Source of the DNA: Panorpa germanica
Lineage: Eukaryota > Arthropoda > Insecta > Mecoptera > Panorpidae
Direction of reading: 5' to 3'
DNA length: 64,000 nucleotides
Assembly: GCA_963678705.1 (NCBI GenBank)
Contig: OY783216.1
Coordinates: forward strand, 9,548,001 to 9,612,000
A program made the translations under genes and the position numbers. Shown here piece by piece: positions 24,173-36,921 of the stretch (the first letter of the stretch is position 1; each line of letters starts with the position of its first letter). The notes beneath the pieces are model-generated. The model made no database searches, had not been told where the DNA came from, and worked only from the letters and a program-made list of their open reading frames with translations.

Positions 24173-25390
24173 CAACAACTGAATATTAAAATATGCTGGA
24201 AAATATTTCATAATTGGATTATTGATTCAGATGATTAAATAAAATAATAAAAGTAAGTGTTTTAGGTGAAAACAATAATTAGACCATAATTCGTCATCAA
24301 TAACAGTTGGTTAGCAGATCATAAAATGTATATTTCATTTTTTATTTTTATGTAAGATGGTATTAAGTGTGTAATGAGTCTTACAAGCTCCATAGGGACG
24401 TAAACAAAGTCGAATTTCAATAAGGATTGTCTTAAGATAATTTTGTCAGTAGCGTATAGCAGAGTGCCACCACCAACCATCACTTATTTTACTTTACACT
24501 TTATATAAAAATGAACCATCAGACTATAAGTGAGTTTAAGTAATTTTTTGTCAGCTTTAAAGCATCTGCAAGGTAATACAAGGTATCCAATTCTAATCTT
24601 GGACTATTAGTAAAATAGAGACAAGAACCAGGTCCACCCCGAAGGGCGTACGAGAGATTCCATCGCATCGGCGGGCGCCAGAATCAGGGGCGGCTAATTA
24701 TAAAAAAGACGACTACTGTAAATTAATAATAAATACTTTAAGACCGGCCCTGAAACCAACGCTAATAGAATGCATGCTAAATTCATGTATTCCAAATAAA
24801 TTCAAAGTGATGTTTTTATCGGAGTTATTCATAACAAGTGCCTTATCATTTTTTATTATTAGAACAATTCAATAAATAATTTAAATTGTTTAAAAATATT
24901 TATATGCTGTGTGGATTCTCTCACAAAACCCACTTCGAAATACATTTAAAGAAAATGTAAACAACAAAAATGTATACACACTGTTTTTGTAATATTTCTA
25001 CATCTTAAAATCCATCCAAATATAACCTGTCAAAATAATCAGAGGTAGCGGTATGCCCATGCGGTTTGTTTTGTGTATTATGACACATCCGGTGCTACTT
25101 TTACAGAGGTTACAGGTCACTGTACAGTGTGGTACACATGCGAACAGACCTGTCTTACATAACCAATATAAATTGATGACTAGTTTTTTTTTGTTTATAA
25201 TAATGAGTAATGAAAAAGATGTGCGATGTTTGCGCAAACAATTAATACAGCTAACAATACAAATTATTCAAACAATACTAATCAATATTGAACATTGTTA
25301 TAATTACTGATATTATTATTTTTATAACATGAAATTGTTTTAGAATTATTCAAAGAATGTTTTGTTATTCATTATTATATAGATAGAAGA

Positions 25391-25547
25391 TGCGACCAAG
25401 AAACATAGTCGCTCAAACCGTGCCCAAAACTAATTTCAAATCAGTTTAATTTCGCTCGTGCCGTGTGTTTTCTCTCACTTGCATTCTCATTCGGTTCGGG
25501 CAGATTCGGGGCTCGCGTTTGCAATCAGTCGACCCATGTGCAGTCTC
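25391..25547. mobile_element. Truncated PIF-like MITE (3176 family)
   Basis: It runs from TGCGACCAAGAAACATAGTC to the right terminus ...GACCCATGTGCAGTCTC followed by TTTA. It carries the TTCTCATTCGGTTCGGGCAG block. The left half is missing. Confidence 0.75.
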
Positions 25548-27230
25548 TTTAGTACATACCTTTCTTGGATAAAAATCTTGAATTTTTAGATCTTACATTT
25601 TAAATTGTATTATTTCAACTCGCATAAGAAAGGGCCTACTTACTATTGAGCTACCACGTATGGCTAGTTCACCTCTGGATAATTTATTTAGATTTAGCAT
25701 ATTTGTAGATTGAATGATACAAATTCTTATAGTGAACATAAATGAAATGTGAATTATATAATACAATTTATAAAAGACGTACATATATGATGATATAACA
25801 TAGCTGGAAAGTCTAAGTATAAGAAACGCGCTTCTGTTTCTGTATTCTTTACAAATTAGAATTTGTTAGAGAAGAGTTTGAAGAAGATACCAAAACTACG
25901 TATAGTAATGTAGATAAATAATACGGAGTATAACCAAGTTCTACATCTGGTCGCTCTCGCCACAGCATACACACACCTATACAAATACAAATAGCAGTAC
26001 AAGAAACACACACACCGCACACACACAAGCAAACTCAGGGAGTGACTCATCGGTTGTTTTGTAGCATTCAGCAACATACCCGACAGTCAGAAGTTGACTG
26101 TCGAGTTAGGCAGAGGTTAAACAAGTTGAAAACAGCTGAAAAAAAACATAATAAACACTTAAAAAACCGCAAGGAATTAATAACCCCTAAATATGTATAA
26201 TAATAAACATAACACAGTGAGATAACTAATAACATAACCTAAAAATCATCGACATCTATTAGTATTTCCTCCAAGAATAATTGACGTTTATATCATTAGT
26301 AAAAAACACGTGTAACTTTAAATTAATATTCAAGGACACTGTTTAATTATTTATTAGTTTTATGAAGTGAATGTTGGTGTACATTATTGTAAATTACAAT
26401 GTGTGTAAATACGTGTGAAGAAGTAATTAAAATAATGCATTATAAATGTAAACATTTAATTCAAATTTGAAAAAGATATGTACGAGATTATAGTGTTACT
26501 CAAGAACGTGTTGAGCGTTATTTGTGAATACAATTGTAACGGTTATTTGAGCGTATCAATGAGTAATATTTAAACGATTTTTTAAATAAGAATTACTTCA
26601 TATCTTTTTTGTCTATGTCAGCGTTTGCCATTAATAATGATTATGTATATAAACTACTTTTAAAATGAAGGAATACTTATGTACGAGTATATATTGGATA
26701 GGCGCTTAAGATTCAGGTGAGAATTCGTTTTTAATACCTAATTTTTATTAATATAATATGACGACATTGTCGAGTGACGTCAGTTTACCTATTGTTTTAA
26801 TAAATCATTGATTTTTGTGCTAAAATATTATCAAAGATTATAACATCAATATAGCTAGCTTTATAAAGTTACTACACACCCACTAAATGCAAAAACGTAT
26901 CCAATAAATTAATTCGACCTTCACGTCTATTCATTTTAAGAGATTTTTTTAACGATGATAACATTTATAAATTAACATAATTGTTTTAATACTATTTTAC
27001 TTGTGGTAGTGACTGTACAAGTATGAAATTGAATAGTTTCACTTTATTACGCTCGGCTATTTAACAAGTGGTAATATTCATAAATACCTACAGTGTTTAA
27101 GTTATTTTCTGGAGGGCTTGTATAGTTTCAACGCGGAAAAATAGAAATGATGCCACATTGTTGTGTTTTATAGAATATGCCAGATATAATATTGGGGAAG
27201 TCTTTTACCTGACTTTAACCCAAGCTTAGC
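25548..27230. other. Unannotated intron stretch
   Basis: AT-rich with no recognised gene. TGACTCA at 26043-26049 and TGACGTCA at 26775-26782 are candidate bZIP sites. Confidence 0.35.
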
Positions 27231-27530
27231 AGTGGCGTAGTAACAACTCTTTGCAAAATATAACTTACTAGAAAAAATAAACTTTATAGATAAATAAAAT
27301 GGTGGATAGTAGTCTAACAGTAGTGTAGTCAGAGTTAGTCATTTAGAGGTGTGGAGGCCCTGGGGCAACGAAGGAGCGGAGGCCCCTAATTATTTTCCGA
27401 ATAAAAGGAACAATTCTTTTCCGTCAAGTCTTTCAAAAATTTATCGCTTATATCTATTATGGGGGCCCCTCTCTTGTAGAGATCCCGGGGCAGTACCTGC
27501 CTGCCCTCCCTCAAATTCGGGCCTGAGTGT
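27231..27530. repeat. Possible hAT-type MITE fragments
   Basis: CAGTGGCGTAGTAAC at 27231 and the GC-rich segment 27349-27530 (GGAGGCCCTGGGGCAACG, GGGGGCCCCTC, reverse-strand CAGGCCCGAATTTG) look like hAT-derived MITE ends. No matching pair or 8-bp duplication was found, so boundaries are uncertain. Confidence 0.35.
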
Positions 27531-27945
27531 AGTTCACATATACAAAAATTCGACAAGATATGTTGATAACATTTATATTAGTAACATAAAGAGTATTCTA
27601 TTTTCTCAAAAGTATTTTTAAAATTCGTATTTTGTATTTAAATACTAACATGAAATTTATTTTTGATTTTGTATTTGAAATAGGAAAATAATAAGGTATT
27701 TGCATTTTATATTTAAATGCTTTTGAAAAGTATTTGTGCACATCTCTGCTAGAGATTATATGGATTACGTTATCATTGTCTTAAAACCATTGACGTATAA
27801 TGCATAGCTAGTCCTTGAATACAGATTTTATCAAAAAATGTATATTTTGCTTATTTTCAACCTTTTTTTCAATTATCAGAAAAAAGGGTTACTATAATCT
27901 TGGTCGAACATAATTGAAAAATGTATTTTTATACCTTAAGGCTTG

Positions 27946-28275
27946 TCTATATACAGAGGCGGCCTTAGGGGATGGCAAGGAGAGGAACCACCCGGGGCAA
28001 CAACCCAAGTAGAAATATTCATTACTATTTTAAAAATTCCAGTAGAATCCTTGCGTCTTCTTTTAAGGCATTCATGTACCTTAGTTTATCATCATTAATT
28101 TGTAGTCTTTGTGCTTGTTAACTTTTATAAAACTTCCAATTTAAAAATTTATTTCTCGTCAATTATCATCAAAAATACTTATGTACAATTTACATAAACT
28201 ATACAAAGAACAAGTGCCCCGCAAAGTTCCGCTGCTCGGGGCCTCGCAATGGCTAAGGCCGCCCCTGTCTATATA
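27946..28275. mobile_element. 314-bp hAT-type MITE with perfect 8-bp target duplication
   Basis: The element spans 27954-28267, beginning CAGAGGCGGCCTTAG and ending CTAAGGCCGCCCCTG. It is flanked on both sides by TCTATATA (27946-27953 and 28268-28275). An 8-bp duplication with CAG...CTG ends is diagnostic of hAT. No coding. A sister copy lies at 55967-56373. Confidence 0.9.
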
Positions 28276-29894
28276 TTTATATATCAATGCTTAAAACGTT
28301 AAAAATATATAAGTAGAATATGGCTGATTACATATACATATATTTCTAATTATATACTTTTTTATATTTACCCAATTTGTCATATTTTAAATATTCTTAT
28401 TGATTTTTACATAACATCTGTAGTATCTGGTATCATTTGGAACCTCCTTGAAGAAAACAACATATTTCTGCCGCGTATTTTGAAACTGTATAAATATATT
28501 CACCTATACTATTTGATGATTACACAGAAATATCGTGGTTCTTTAATTATCATCTACCAAGTAGATGATCTCCTCATGCCTGTAGCTTACTAGGCAAGTT
28601 CTGTAAGAGTTGAGCAAAAATTTTACATGATATAATAAAGTGTTGCTAACAGAGTGTGGCAGGGTCTTATATTCAGATCTAGAAACTCTATTTCTCAAAA
28701 AACTAATAATTATATTTTTTAGAATATAAAAAAAAATAAAAGTAATATAAAAAACACAAGGTGATTTTTATCACTTAGTCTTCCTTACCAAATTGACTAC
28801 AACGCCCTTGAAATTCTATCCCGGACTCGAGTACAATTAACTTTTTTATAATTTCAAATTTATTTTAAAAATAATTTCATACGTTGACTGACTAAATAAA
28901 TATTTTTACCTTGTCAAAATTGAAGTTAACATTTTTTTGCACCAAGTAATTAATATTTGCTTTGATGAATTCATTATTGATTTAATGAGTTAACCGATGA
29001 TTATTTATTTTTAATCAGCGAATGATATTTATAGATTAGATTTTTAGAAGAAGCGCGAAACCAGGATTATCGTGAAGATTTCTTGTTTTGATAATATTCT
29101 GCTAATTAGAGATAAAGTCTTTTGATAATATATTAGTAAGAAAGTTATTGCGGTGACTCCCTAAGTCCAGTGGTTCTTGGTACTAGACTTCCAAAGCTGA
29201 CAACATAGCTAGTTTTATTGCGAAAGCTGTATACACTACGCAAAAACTATAACTGTCAAACAATTTAAAAAAGCAATCAAAACCTTCCTAATGCACTCTT
29301 CTACAATATTCTGGTTTTTAAAAAGAGTGTGTCAAACCGTCTTTATAATTACTCCTGTGTGTGAAATATGCGCACTTTAATTTTGAATATATCGCTTTAC
29401 AGCTAGTCAAAACATTTGAAATTTTAATATTAAGTACGATGTTGTTGTGCGTTGATGCCCAATACAAATCTTTTATTATTACAATTTTCTAAGCTTTTTT
29501 CTTGTGTATACAAACTACTGATATGCACTAGTGATTTAGGATATTGTTTTCAGTTCATCTCTGCATGAAATAACATTATGCCATGCAGACAAACTAAACT
29601 ACACAGTAGTACTAAAATACTGCATTCATTGCGCATGGACGGAACTCTTCATATGACGTTACCTTCTATATTTAGTTCCAAATACAAGTGACTCATTTAA
29701 TATAGGCAATGTAAGCACTGTAAAATGTAAGCACTAGGCAGGTCAAACACTCGCAGTGGCATGTCCTACTGCAATGTACCTCTGAAGTCAACCAGACAGT
29801 AAAATATTGTATGAGTATTGCAAAGTACGATTGACTGATTTTCGTTTTGTACTTGCCTTGCAGGATACGCAGAAATGTATTGAACAAGCTTAGT
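28276..29894. other. Unannotated intron stretch
   Basis: No gene or complete repeat. A TGACTCA heptamer lies at 29689. Confidence 0.35.
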
Positions 29895-30679
29895 TTTTGG
29901 ATTTTTGATAAAAATTGATGTTAGTCCTATATTATAATGTTGCAGGTGTATATTAATGATCTTATATTCTTATGCTCTTCTTTGTTTGGTCCTGAATTTT
30001 GTATGGTAGCTCGAAAACGGCTCCGTCAATGTTTTTGAAAACTGGAAAAAAAAGTGGGACCTTTTTGTTGTATAACTTTGTATTCGTTAAATATAGACGG
30101 GTGAAATTTTGTATATGTATTACGCTTTTAAATGCAAAATTAATTCAAAATTTTATAAAAGGGGCGCCGGGAAAATTAGGGGACCCGGTTAGGAAACTTT
30201 GAAGAAAGCTCAATTTTTGTAGTGTGTAATAATTGAATATCATATTAAAAAAAATATTCAAAATTCAAAAATTTTATTTAGGGGCACGGGTTTTTAATAA
30301 ATATCTAAATGTTGACGGAGATATAGCAATTAAAAACTCGAATTGTAGTTTTAGCTATCGGCCATATTTGTAAAGTAACATGTCTATACTATTAAGGGTA
30401 GATCAGTTATTTTTTCTATGGATAAGAGTTCAGTGTTAAGTATACTATCTCTGTTACGCTCTGTTATATAAAAGAGATAGCAACTTAGCGGACGTAATGT
30501 CACATATCTTGAATGTTCTATAACGTTGAATCCCTTTAATAATTGAAGGACATAATGACTTTTTTAATTGGTAATATCTCTAAGTACATATAAGGAGTTA
30601 TTAAAAAGTAAATGGACATTTGAGGTTCTGATAGCCAACTTTGTTTTATAGAAATTAAATCATAGGACACAAGCCTATT
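29895..30679 (+). repeat. Family A repeat interrupted by a ~360-bp insertion (copy 4)
   Basis: Family A sequence (AAAATTGATGTTA) breaks at about 29925 and resumes at about 30288 with TTAATAAATATCTAAATGTT. It then continues to a right end AGGACACAAGCCTATTA at 30679. The interrupting segment begins CCTATATTATAATGTT and includes GGTAGCTCGAAAACGGCTCC. TTA appears on both sides of the insert, suggesting a 3-bp duplication. Confidence 0.65.
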
Positions 30680-33600
30680 ATATATTAATACACCAGCCCC
30701 AGCTATAGAAATATGAAAGTTTATTAAACCAGAATAACCCCAGTACAATTTATTGTATTTTGTGATAGTATTCATTAATTATCTTTAACTACAACTATTT
30801 TACAAATTAGCATTACAACAGACAGAATATTTATTAGATATTCAAGTCGTGCTTCAAGTCTAGTATATACGATGGAACACGCACAGCATCTCTGTGCGTC
30901 TCTGTGGACCGTAAATCTCGTATGTGTCTCACTCCTCCCGGTATTCATTGATAACTTCGGAATTTATCGGTAATACTTCATTTATTTGCTACGCAGTCAA
31001 CCATGCTCCTTGCCTGTCTTAGATATGACTTTCTATTGCATTTTCTTAGACAGACATTAATAAATCTATATTCTTTAAACAACATTTTTGTAGCAACAAA
31101 TTCTTTATTCATTCCTACAGTATATTCTGTAGGACCAATAGAAATTCCATTAACAATAATAGATATATGTCATTCGTAAAGCGACACCCTGCATTCTACA
31201 TCGACAATGTTTGTATTGTCTTCCAACTTCCAAGAAATTCTGACTCAGAGCCGTCTGCTCTTGCATGATGCTTGCAGAACGATTTATTGAAGTGTTCAGC
31301 TTGGGTCCTGTTCTTTAAGGACTGGTATTTTCAAGTAAATCCAGTCAATTTGTTTGAACAGTCACAAAAATGCTTGTATTGAAAATAGGTATGTAAGCAG
31401 AGGTGAAATAGGCTTAGTTTAGGGACCACTGTCCACATCATCTCCTTCACGACCGACATCAATGTAGCCAACACGCTGTACAATAGAACTAAATACATTG
31501 TAACTTTATGAATGAAAACAAAATATGAAACTTGATATTTCCTAAAAAAGAAAAAAACAATATGAGGACGCAGAGTTATTTATATGCTAAACTTTTTTTC
31601 TTGATTGAAACAAATTGCCAGCACATGTTTATGATGTGGCCCATTCATTAAATGAAGTTCCATTGATAAAAACCGTAATTACGTTAATTCATATCGGAAG
31701 TGAGTTCATCTGTACGAGTAGAACTCTAGCTTTACGTTTAATTGCCTTATAAAACGTTGAATGAACTACAATTACTTATGAATGACTGAGAAAACTCTGA
31801 ATTTAAACGTACATATGTTTGTTACGGTTACAAGGAGGACTGTACGGTAGTTTTTGTGACGTCACGTTTTTTTTTATTTACGTAAATTTAAAGAGGAAGG
31901 ATGTACAACTTCGGATGTACGGGTTATGGTTTACCACACGAAAAATCCGTTTATTTAGAAGATAAGATAATATATAGATTGATTGAAATAGTTCAAATAT
32001 ATACCTCCTTAGTTGTTATTGTTATGGGATTTTAACATATTTTTACAGCTTATTGTTTATGTAAAAAGCATTCTAAACAAAAACATATAATATCAAATAT
32101 TTTCGGTTATGGTGGCTAACAGGCTAAAAAACAACAACAAACGACTGCAGATAGGAATGTGTTTTGTTTACTAAAACAGTTTTTAAAGACAAAAATGTTT
32201 TAAGAACTGTCCAGTTTTTACAAAACATTGATTAATATTTTAAAACAATCTATCGAGAAATGGTTTCACACTGGATCTTTATCTGGTAAGACATACAATA
32301 AGAATAAAGAAAACTCATTCAAGTCATTGATTTTTAATTTATTGATTCTCGAGAATTCTTAAGATGACTGTTATATTATTGTTGTTTTATTGTTATCAGT
32401 AATGATTTACAATTAAAGTCATTAACCATTTGTTAATGTCTCGTGGCAATGATTCCGCGTGGCGCTTGGATCTTATCCCCGCCATTACTGTGTTCTACCA
32501 TATACTCGTACAACGGGCTTGGAAGAGTATTGCACCGTTTGTCAGAACCTCTGTGTTTTGTTTATTAAACTAGGAGTACACACTTGTACACAATAGTTAG
32601 TGATCCGACCGACAGCGTGACATATGACCTTTCGATAAATCGCACTACGTCATTTGCCATGACTGTTATATTATTAGTAAGACGACAGTATCACGTGGGG
32701 GGTAAGACAGAGTTCCAGGAGACATCCGCGTCTGATGAAGACCTACGCTTTGAGGAAGGTGTCATCGTAATGTATGATATATGACTGTCAGTTTAGGATT
32801 GTTTAGATATGTATACACCTATATTATATATGATAATATATCTTCAAATCAATATATCAGGGCTCGTAGTCAGAAAATTTGTTGCGATTAGTAACTAAAC
32901 AGTAGTTAGAAGCTCCCCTCATTAATATGAGAAATGTAGTAAGTATAAGTCTTGTCTCAAACTAAGTAATACTTAAAATTTTATATTAATATATTAAAGA
33001 AAATATATCACTTTATACCGTTAAAAATACATGAAAAAAAATGTTTTACATGTATAATTTTGCTGGAGTCGAAGCAGGAACTTTATTTTTTTACCGACTT
33101 CGCAGCCCTGCGATATATATATATAAATACCATTTCATAAGTGGGACATCTACGAAGATTGAATAATATTTACACATTGATTTTGGATACATTTATGAGT
33201 TATTTGACTATTGAATCAACGTCTCACTAATGAACTGGACAATGTATATATATATATACACAATGTAGATGTTATTATTCACTATTACAAAATCAGGAAG
33301 TTTGGTAGCATTAGTATTCAATAAACGTGCTGTTAAAAGTATTTTTGTATGATATTCAAATCGGATGTTTTGAAGTTGCAGGCGCCGTTTGGCTATTGTT
33401 TACTTAATGGACTTTATTAAAACCTGTGAACGGTATAACAAAATGAGTGTTGATTATGCAAACTGCTATCAAAAAATAAAGTTGATCCACATAATTTATA
33501 TGAATACATTTAAGTCCATGTTGGAAGTCTTATCACACAGTTATCACTAATTAGTTTTAAATTTTCATGTCTTAGCAACTAACTTCCGCATGACTAGGTT

Positions 33601-34495
33601 ATTACGAATACATTTTTTGTTATCTAAACATACTTGTACGTCCTGTGTGATAACAAATCATTGTTTAATAACCACAACTAAAACTGATTAACAGTTTTGG
33701 TTTTCTTTTACATTTTACTACTTGATATACTCGTATATATATATATTTAATTTAATTTGTTTAACGTCGTCCTATTTCCGATGCTGAGTCGTATCGCGCT
33801 CTACACCGATGCCTAAAAGTTATGTGTATATACTTAAGTATAACGTGAACCCGAAGACATAGCAGTCAGTGTCTCAAGCATCAATTCTCTCGCCCTCTGT
33901 GTCGTCACTACTAGATACAATTTATATTAAATTTGTAGAAAATAATTCCAGAATTACGTGGCGTTTTTTTAATAGTGCTTTGTACCCCCTGGTGAAAGTA
34001 ATAAGAATTAAATAATAATAAAAGCGGAGGTACATAAATGAGTTATCAATAAATTACTTCTAAAGTGTCAAGCGCTCGGTTCTTTGCACTCAGCGAATTG
34101 GAAAGTAATGTAGTAGTTACTGTCGAAAGTAAAATGTAAAATGATCAGTCAAATCACGACTGTCTTCACGTGTATCCTTCGTTGCATATAAATTTAGTTT
34201 AAACAACTAAAAATCAAATCGTAAAACGACATTCGTGAATAGTAAATGACAATTTATCTGTAACTGTAGCATAAAACGACATTCGTTACTAAATTGTTTT
34301 TAATAGCGGTACATATTATGTTTTTAAAGTAGTTTCACTTTTTATTTTATCTTTTTTTTTACTCTGTGAAGATGAACTGTTTTAATACAGCTTGGTGGTT
34401 TGGTACGGGCCATGGGAACATATGAGAACGCGCACATTTAAAGTTAATATCCTGCTACAATATGATCCAAAAGTTTTTGCGTATGCGTAGTAAGA
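30680..34495. other. Unannotated intron stretch
   Basis: Mostly AT-rich with several (TA)n runs near 33113, 33247 and 33735. A ~40-nt segment near 33850 (GAACCCGAAGACATAGCAG) recurs near 63690. TGACGTCA lies at 31857 and TGACTCA at 31241. The 66-codon frame at 32584 is unassigned. Confidence 0.35.
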
Positions 34496-34817
34496 AATTT
34501 GTATTATAGTATTAACAAGGTGTTGGCGTTCTACAAATTATTGTGTAGAATTATGATCATAGATAAATATTTATTACGCAGCGATGTGCCTTAAGAACAG
34601 AGTAAATTGTGTTAGGCTTGGCACAACTGCACAGAAATATGTCTCTAAATAACTAATTAGCGGAAAAGCAGCTAAATAATCGTTTCGCAACCACTATGAT
34701 GATTTGATTTAGAAATTGATATTACAAAAATTACCGCTGAAAATAGTTTTTATTTTACAATATTTAGGGGTCGTTCGTGGGTTGGTTGGGGGGGAGGGGG
34801 TGTTAGTGGTTCGTTGA
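34496..34817 (+). repeat. 322-bp direct repeat, copy 1
   Basis: It matches 36596-36921 almost base for base. Differences include a 4-nt insertion and a few substitutions. It ends in a G-rich GGTTGGTTGGGGGGGAGGG segment followed by GGTTCGTTGA. No target duplication or terminal inverted repeat is obvious. Confidence 0.9.
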
Positions 34818-36595
34818 TGAGATACGTTCTTTTATTAATAAAATATTCAACTTTACGTTGTCTTATTTGAATCACAATATTTTCGTACCCAAAAAATATC
34901 GATTTATTCAAAGCGATTTCTATTACCCTAATTTTTCCCGTTCCACTTGGTTGCGAGCGTTGAAAAAATAAGGATCGCGATACCTGATTAAATAGCTTTG
35001 TAGCAAAAGCTTTATCTGAACACAAAATTAATTTTTCATAAAAGAAATATATTCTAAATGATAATGAACATTGTTCGTTTATTAAGTTAGGTTATGGTAA
35101 GAGATAAAGTGTATAAATGTCAATCAAATATGAATTAACATTAATTTTATTAAGTTTATTTAACATAATTATATAATAAAATAAAATCTATTAAAATATC
35201 TCTTTCCGAATCATATAAAGTAATTTTTTCTGTCATTATCCATCTTTAAATTTTGCGTTATGTTTAAACATTGCGCCGAAATGCTCAACAACGACCACTA
35301 CGACCCAACTCTTCAGATGGGTCGTTGTGAGCTTGGCGTGAGCGAAATTAATGACGTCATTAGTGACGTTTTCGAATATTTTAGTGAATGATTTTGATAA
35401 ACTTTCTTATTCAAGAAATCTTAGTATCAAGTTAATTTGTCTTTTAACTAATCAAACATTCAATTCCTTATTTGTTAAAATTACCATACTCGTATGGTAT
35501 ATATCTATTTCTCAAAATAAACAATAAACGTGTTAAAACAATTATATTATTGTATGCTCACAAATACTATTGTTGCTGGTACACAAGACATAAAATACAA
35601 ATTTAGATGATTAATTCTATGCACAAGTGTAATTTATTTATAAATAATCCTTTTGTAAATATATACACTGGCGTTGTGTTATTTTAAAATATTAATTAAA
35701 CATTATTAACTGTATTGTAGATTTGCGTGAAGATCTTCTGCTTGTTTAAGAATGTATTTTACATATTATGTTCCATACACACTAGCGCGACTCCAACATT
35801 CATATATTTTCATTCATAAGTTGACGTAGTGTGTACAACGTTCATGTTGGAAGAAGTTCGGCCTGTTGCCTACTCCCACCACACACTTGATCCACATGCC
35901 ATGCACAGTTCCACGAATTGTCCAACAAAGGAAGGTTTTATACTTGAAAGTTTTTGTTAAACAATGTTAGTGTCAATAATATCAACAAATTAATAAAATA
36001 AATAAATTATTCGGATCAAACATTCGTTCCACCGTGTAGCATGAAACTTGCCATCCAATATTTGACTCACACATTTGAATCTCACGTTCACCGCATCGCC
36101 TTGTACTGGCTTGAGACATGGGTGCACTAAATTGTGAATGAATGTTGAGTGTCGCATGTTGGAGTCGCTCTAATGTGTACCAGCTTTAAGAGCAACTATT
36201 ATGTGTCATACATTTCTCTTTCTTTTGCAACATCGCTAGCCGCCAAACTTGTTGCCTACATGCCTACAGTCTTATGTCTTCAGACCAGTCTGAGTGCAAT
36301 TCCCTTCCTTTGAATTCCAGGAACGCTGCAGTGTGATGCCCTACCTGGCCCTGTTGCATACCGGTATAGGTATACTTGCACCTTACCTCAATGGTTCGTG
36401 AACACCACAACGTACAACAAACAACCTTCCCAAGTACTATCTCCTGGTAGACAACCTGGGGTTTACCGTTGCTCCGACGACTTGTACTACGAGCAACTTG
36501 TACATTGCTCTGAAATAAATGCAAACAAATTTTTGAATTATTTACACATAGAGAAGTTAGTTTTTATTTTAACAGTCTTTGTTTACTGAAACTTA
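34818..36595. other. Spacer between the 322-bp direct repeats
   Basis: It holds TGACGTCA at 35352, a GACCCA/TGGGTC hairpin at about 35289-35335, the MITE at 35776-36179, and otherwise unassigned sequence. No LTR-element coding is visible. Confidence 0.4.
35776..36179. mobile_element. ~404-bp MITE with TACACACTAGCGCGACTCC ends
   Basis: The left end TACACACTAGCGCGACTCCA and the reverse complement of the right end, TACACATTAGAGCGACTCCA, pair over about 27 bp with few mismatches. The interior is non-coding. The target duplication is unclear. A degenerate relative may lie near 47550. Confidence 0.6.
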
Positions 36596-36921
36596 AATTT
36601 GTATTATAGTATTAACAAGGTGTTGGCGTTCTACAAATTATTGTGTAGAAATATGATCATAGATAAATATTTATTACGCAGCGATGTGCCTTAAGAACAG
36701 AGTAAATTGTGTTAGGCTTGGCACAACTGCACAGAAATGTGTCTCTAAATAACTAATTAGCGGAAAAGCAGCTAAATAATCTTTTCGTTTCGCAACCACA
36801 ATGATGGTTTGATTTAGAAATTGATATTACAAAAATTACGGCTGAAAATAGTTTTTATTTTACAATATTTAGGGGTTGTTCGTGGGTTGGTTGGGGGGAG
36901 GCGGTGTTAGTGGTTCGTTGA
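36596..36921 (+). repeat. 322-bp direct repeat, copy 2
   Basis: This is the second copy of the 34496 sequence, in the same orientation. The 1.78 kb between the copies is unrelated to either flank and contains the MITE at 35776. Confidence 0.9.

Larger units (their letters stand above)
20331..25390. other. Intron stretch with scattered repeat fragments
   Basis: Contents include the 21180 fragment; the GAGAGAGAAAGGTATA segment near 22106 shared with 6497; the segment near 23480-23515 shared with 14579; and a partial copy (about 24050-24172) of the 4169 MITE. A 66-bp piece at 24687-24752 begins CAGGGGCGGC and ends CCGGCCCTG, but its flanks do not match, so it is left unclassified. TGACGTCA occurs at 20514 and 22736. 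No gene is supported. Confidence 0.4.

Noticed and set aside
24687..24752. 66-bp hAT MITE with CAGGGGCGG...CCGGCCCTG ends
   Set aside because: The flanking 8-bp sequences do not match and the inner ends do not pair beyond a few bases.
34750..35025. 91-codon frame ending in a Pro-rich tail
   Set aside because: Its C-terminal third is the reverse complement of the G-rich end of the 322-bp repeat, and the rest shows no family resemblance.
34496..36921. LTR retrotransposon bounded by the 322-bp direct repeats
   Set aside because: No primer-binding site, polypurine tract, gag/pol coding or TG...CA edges; only the direct repeat is supported.
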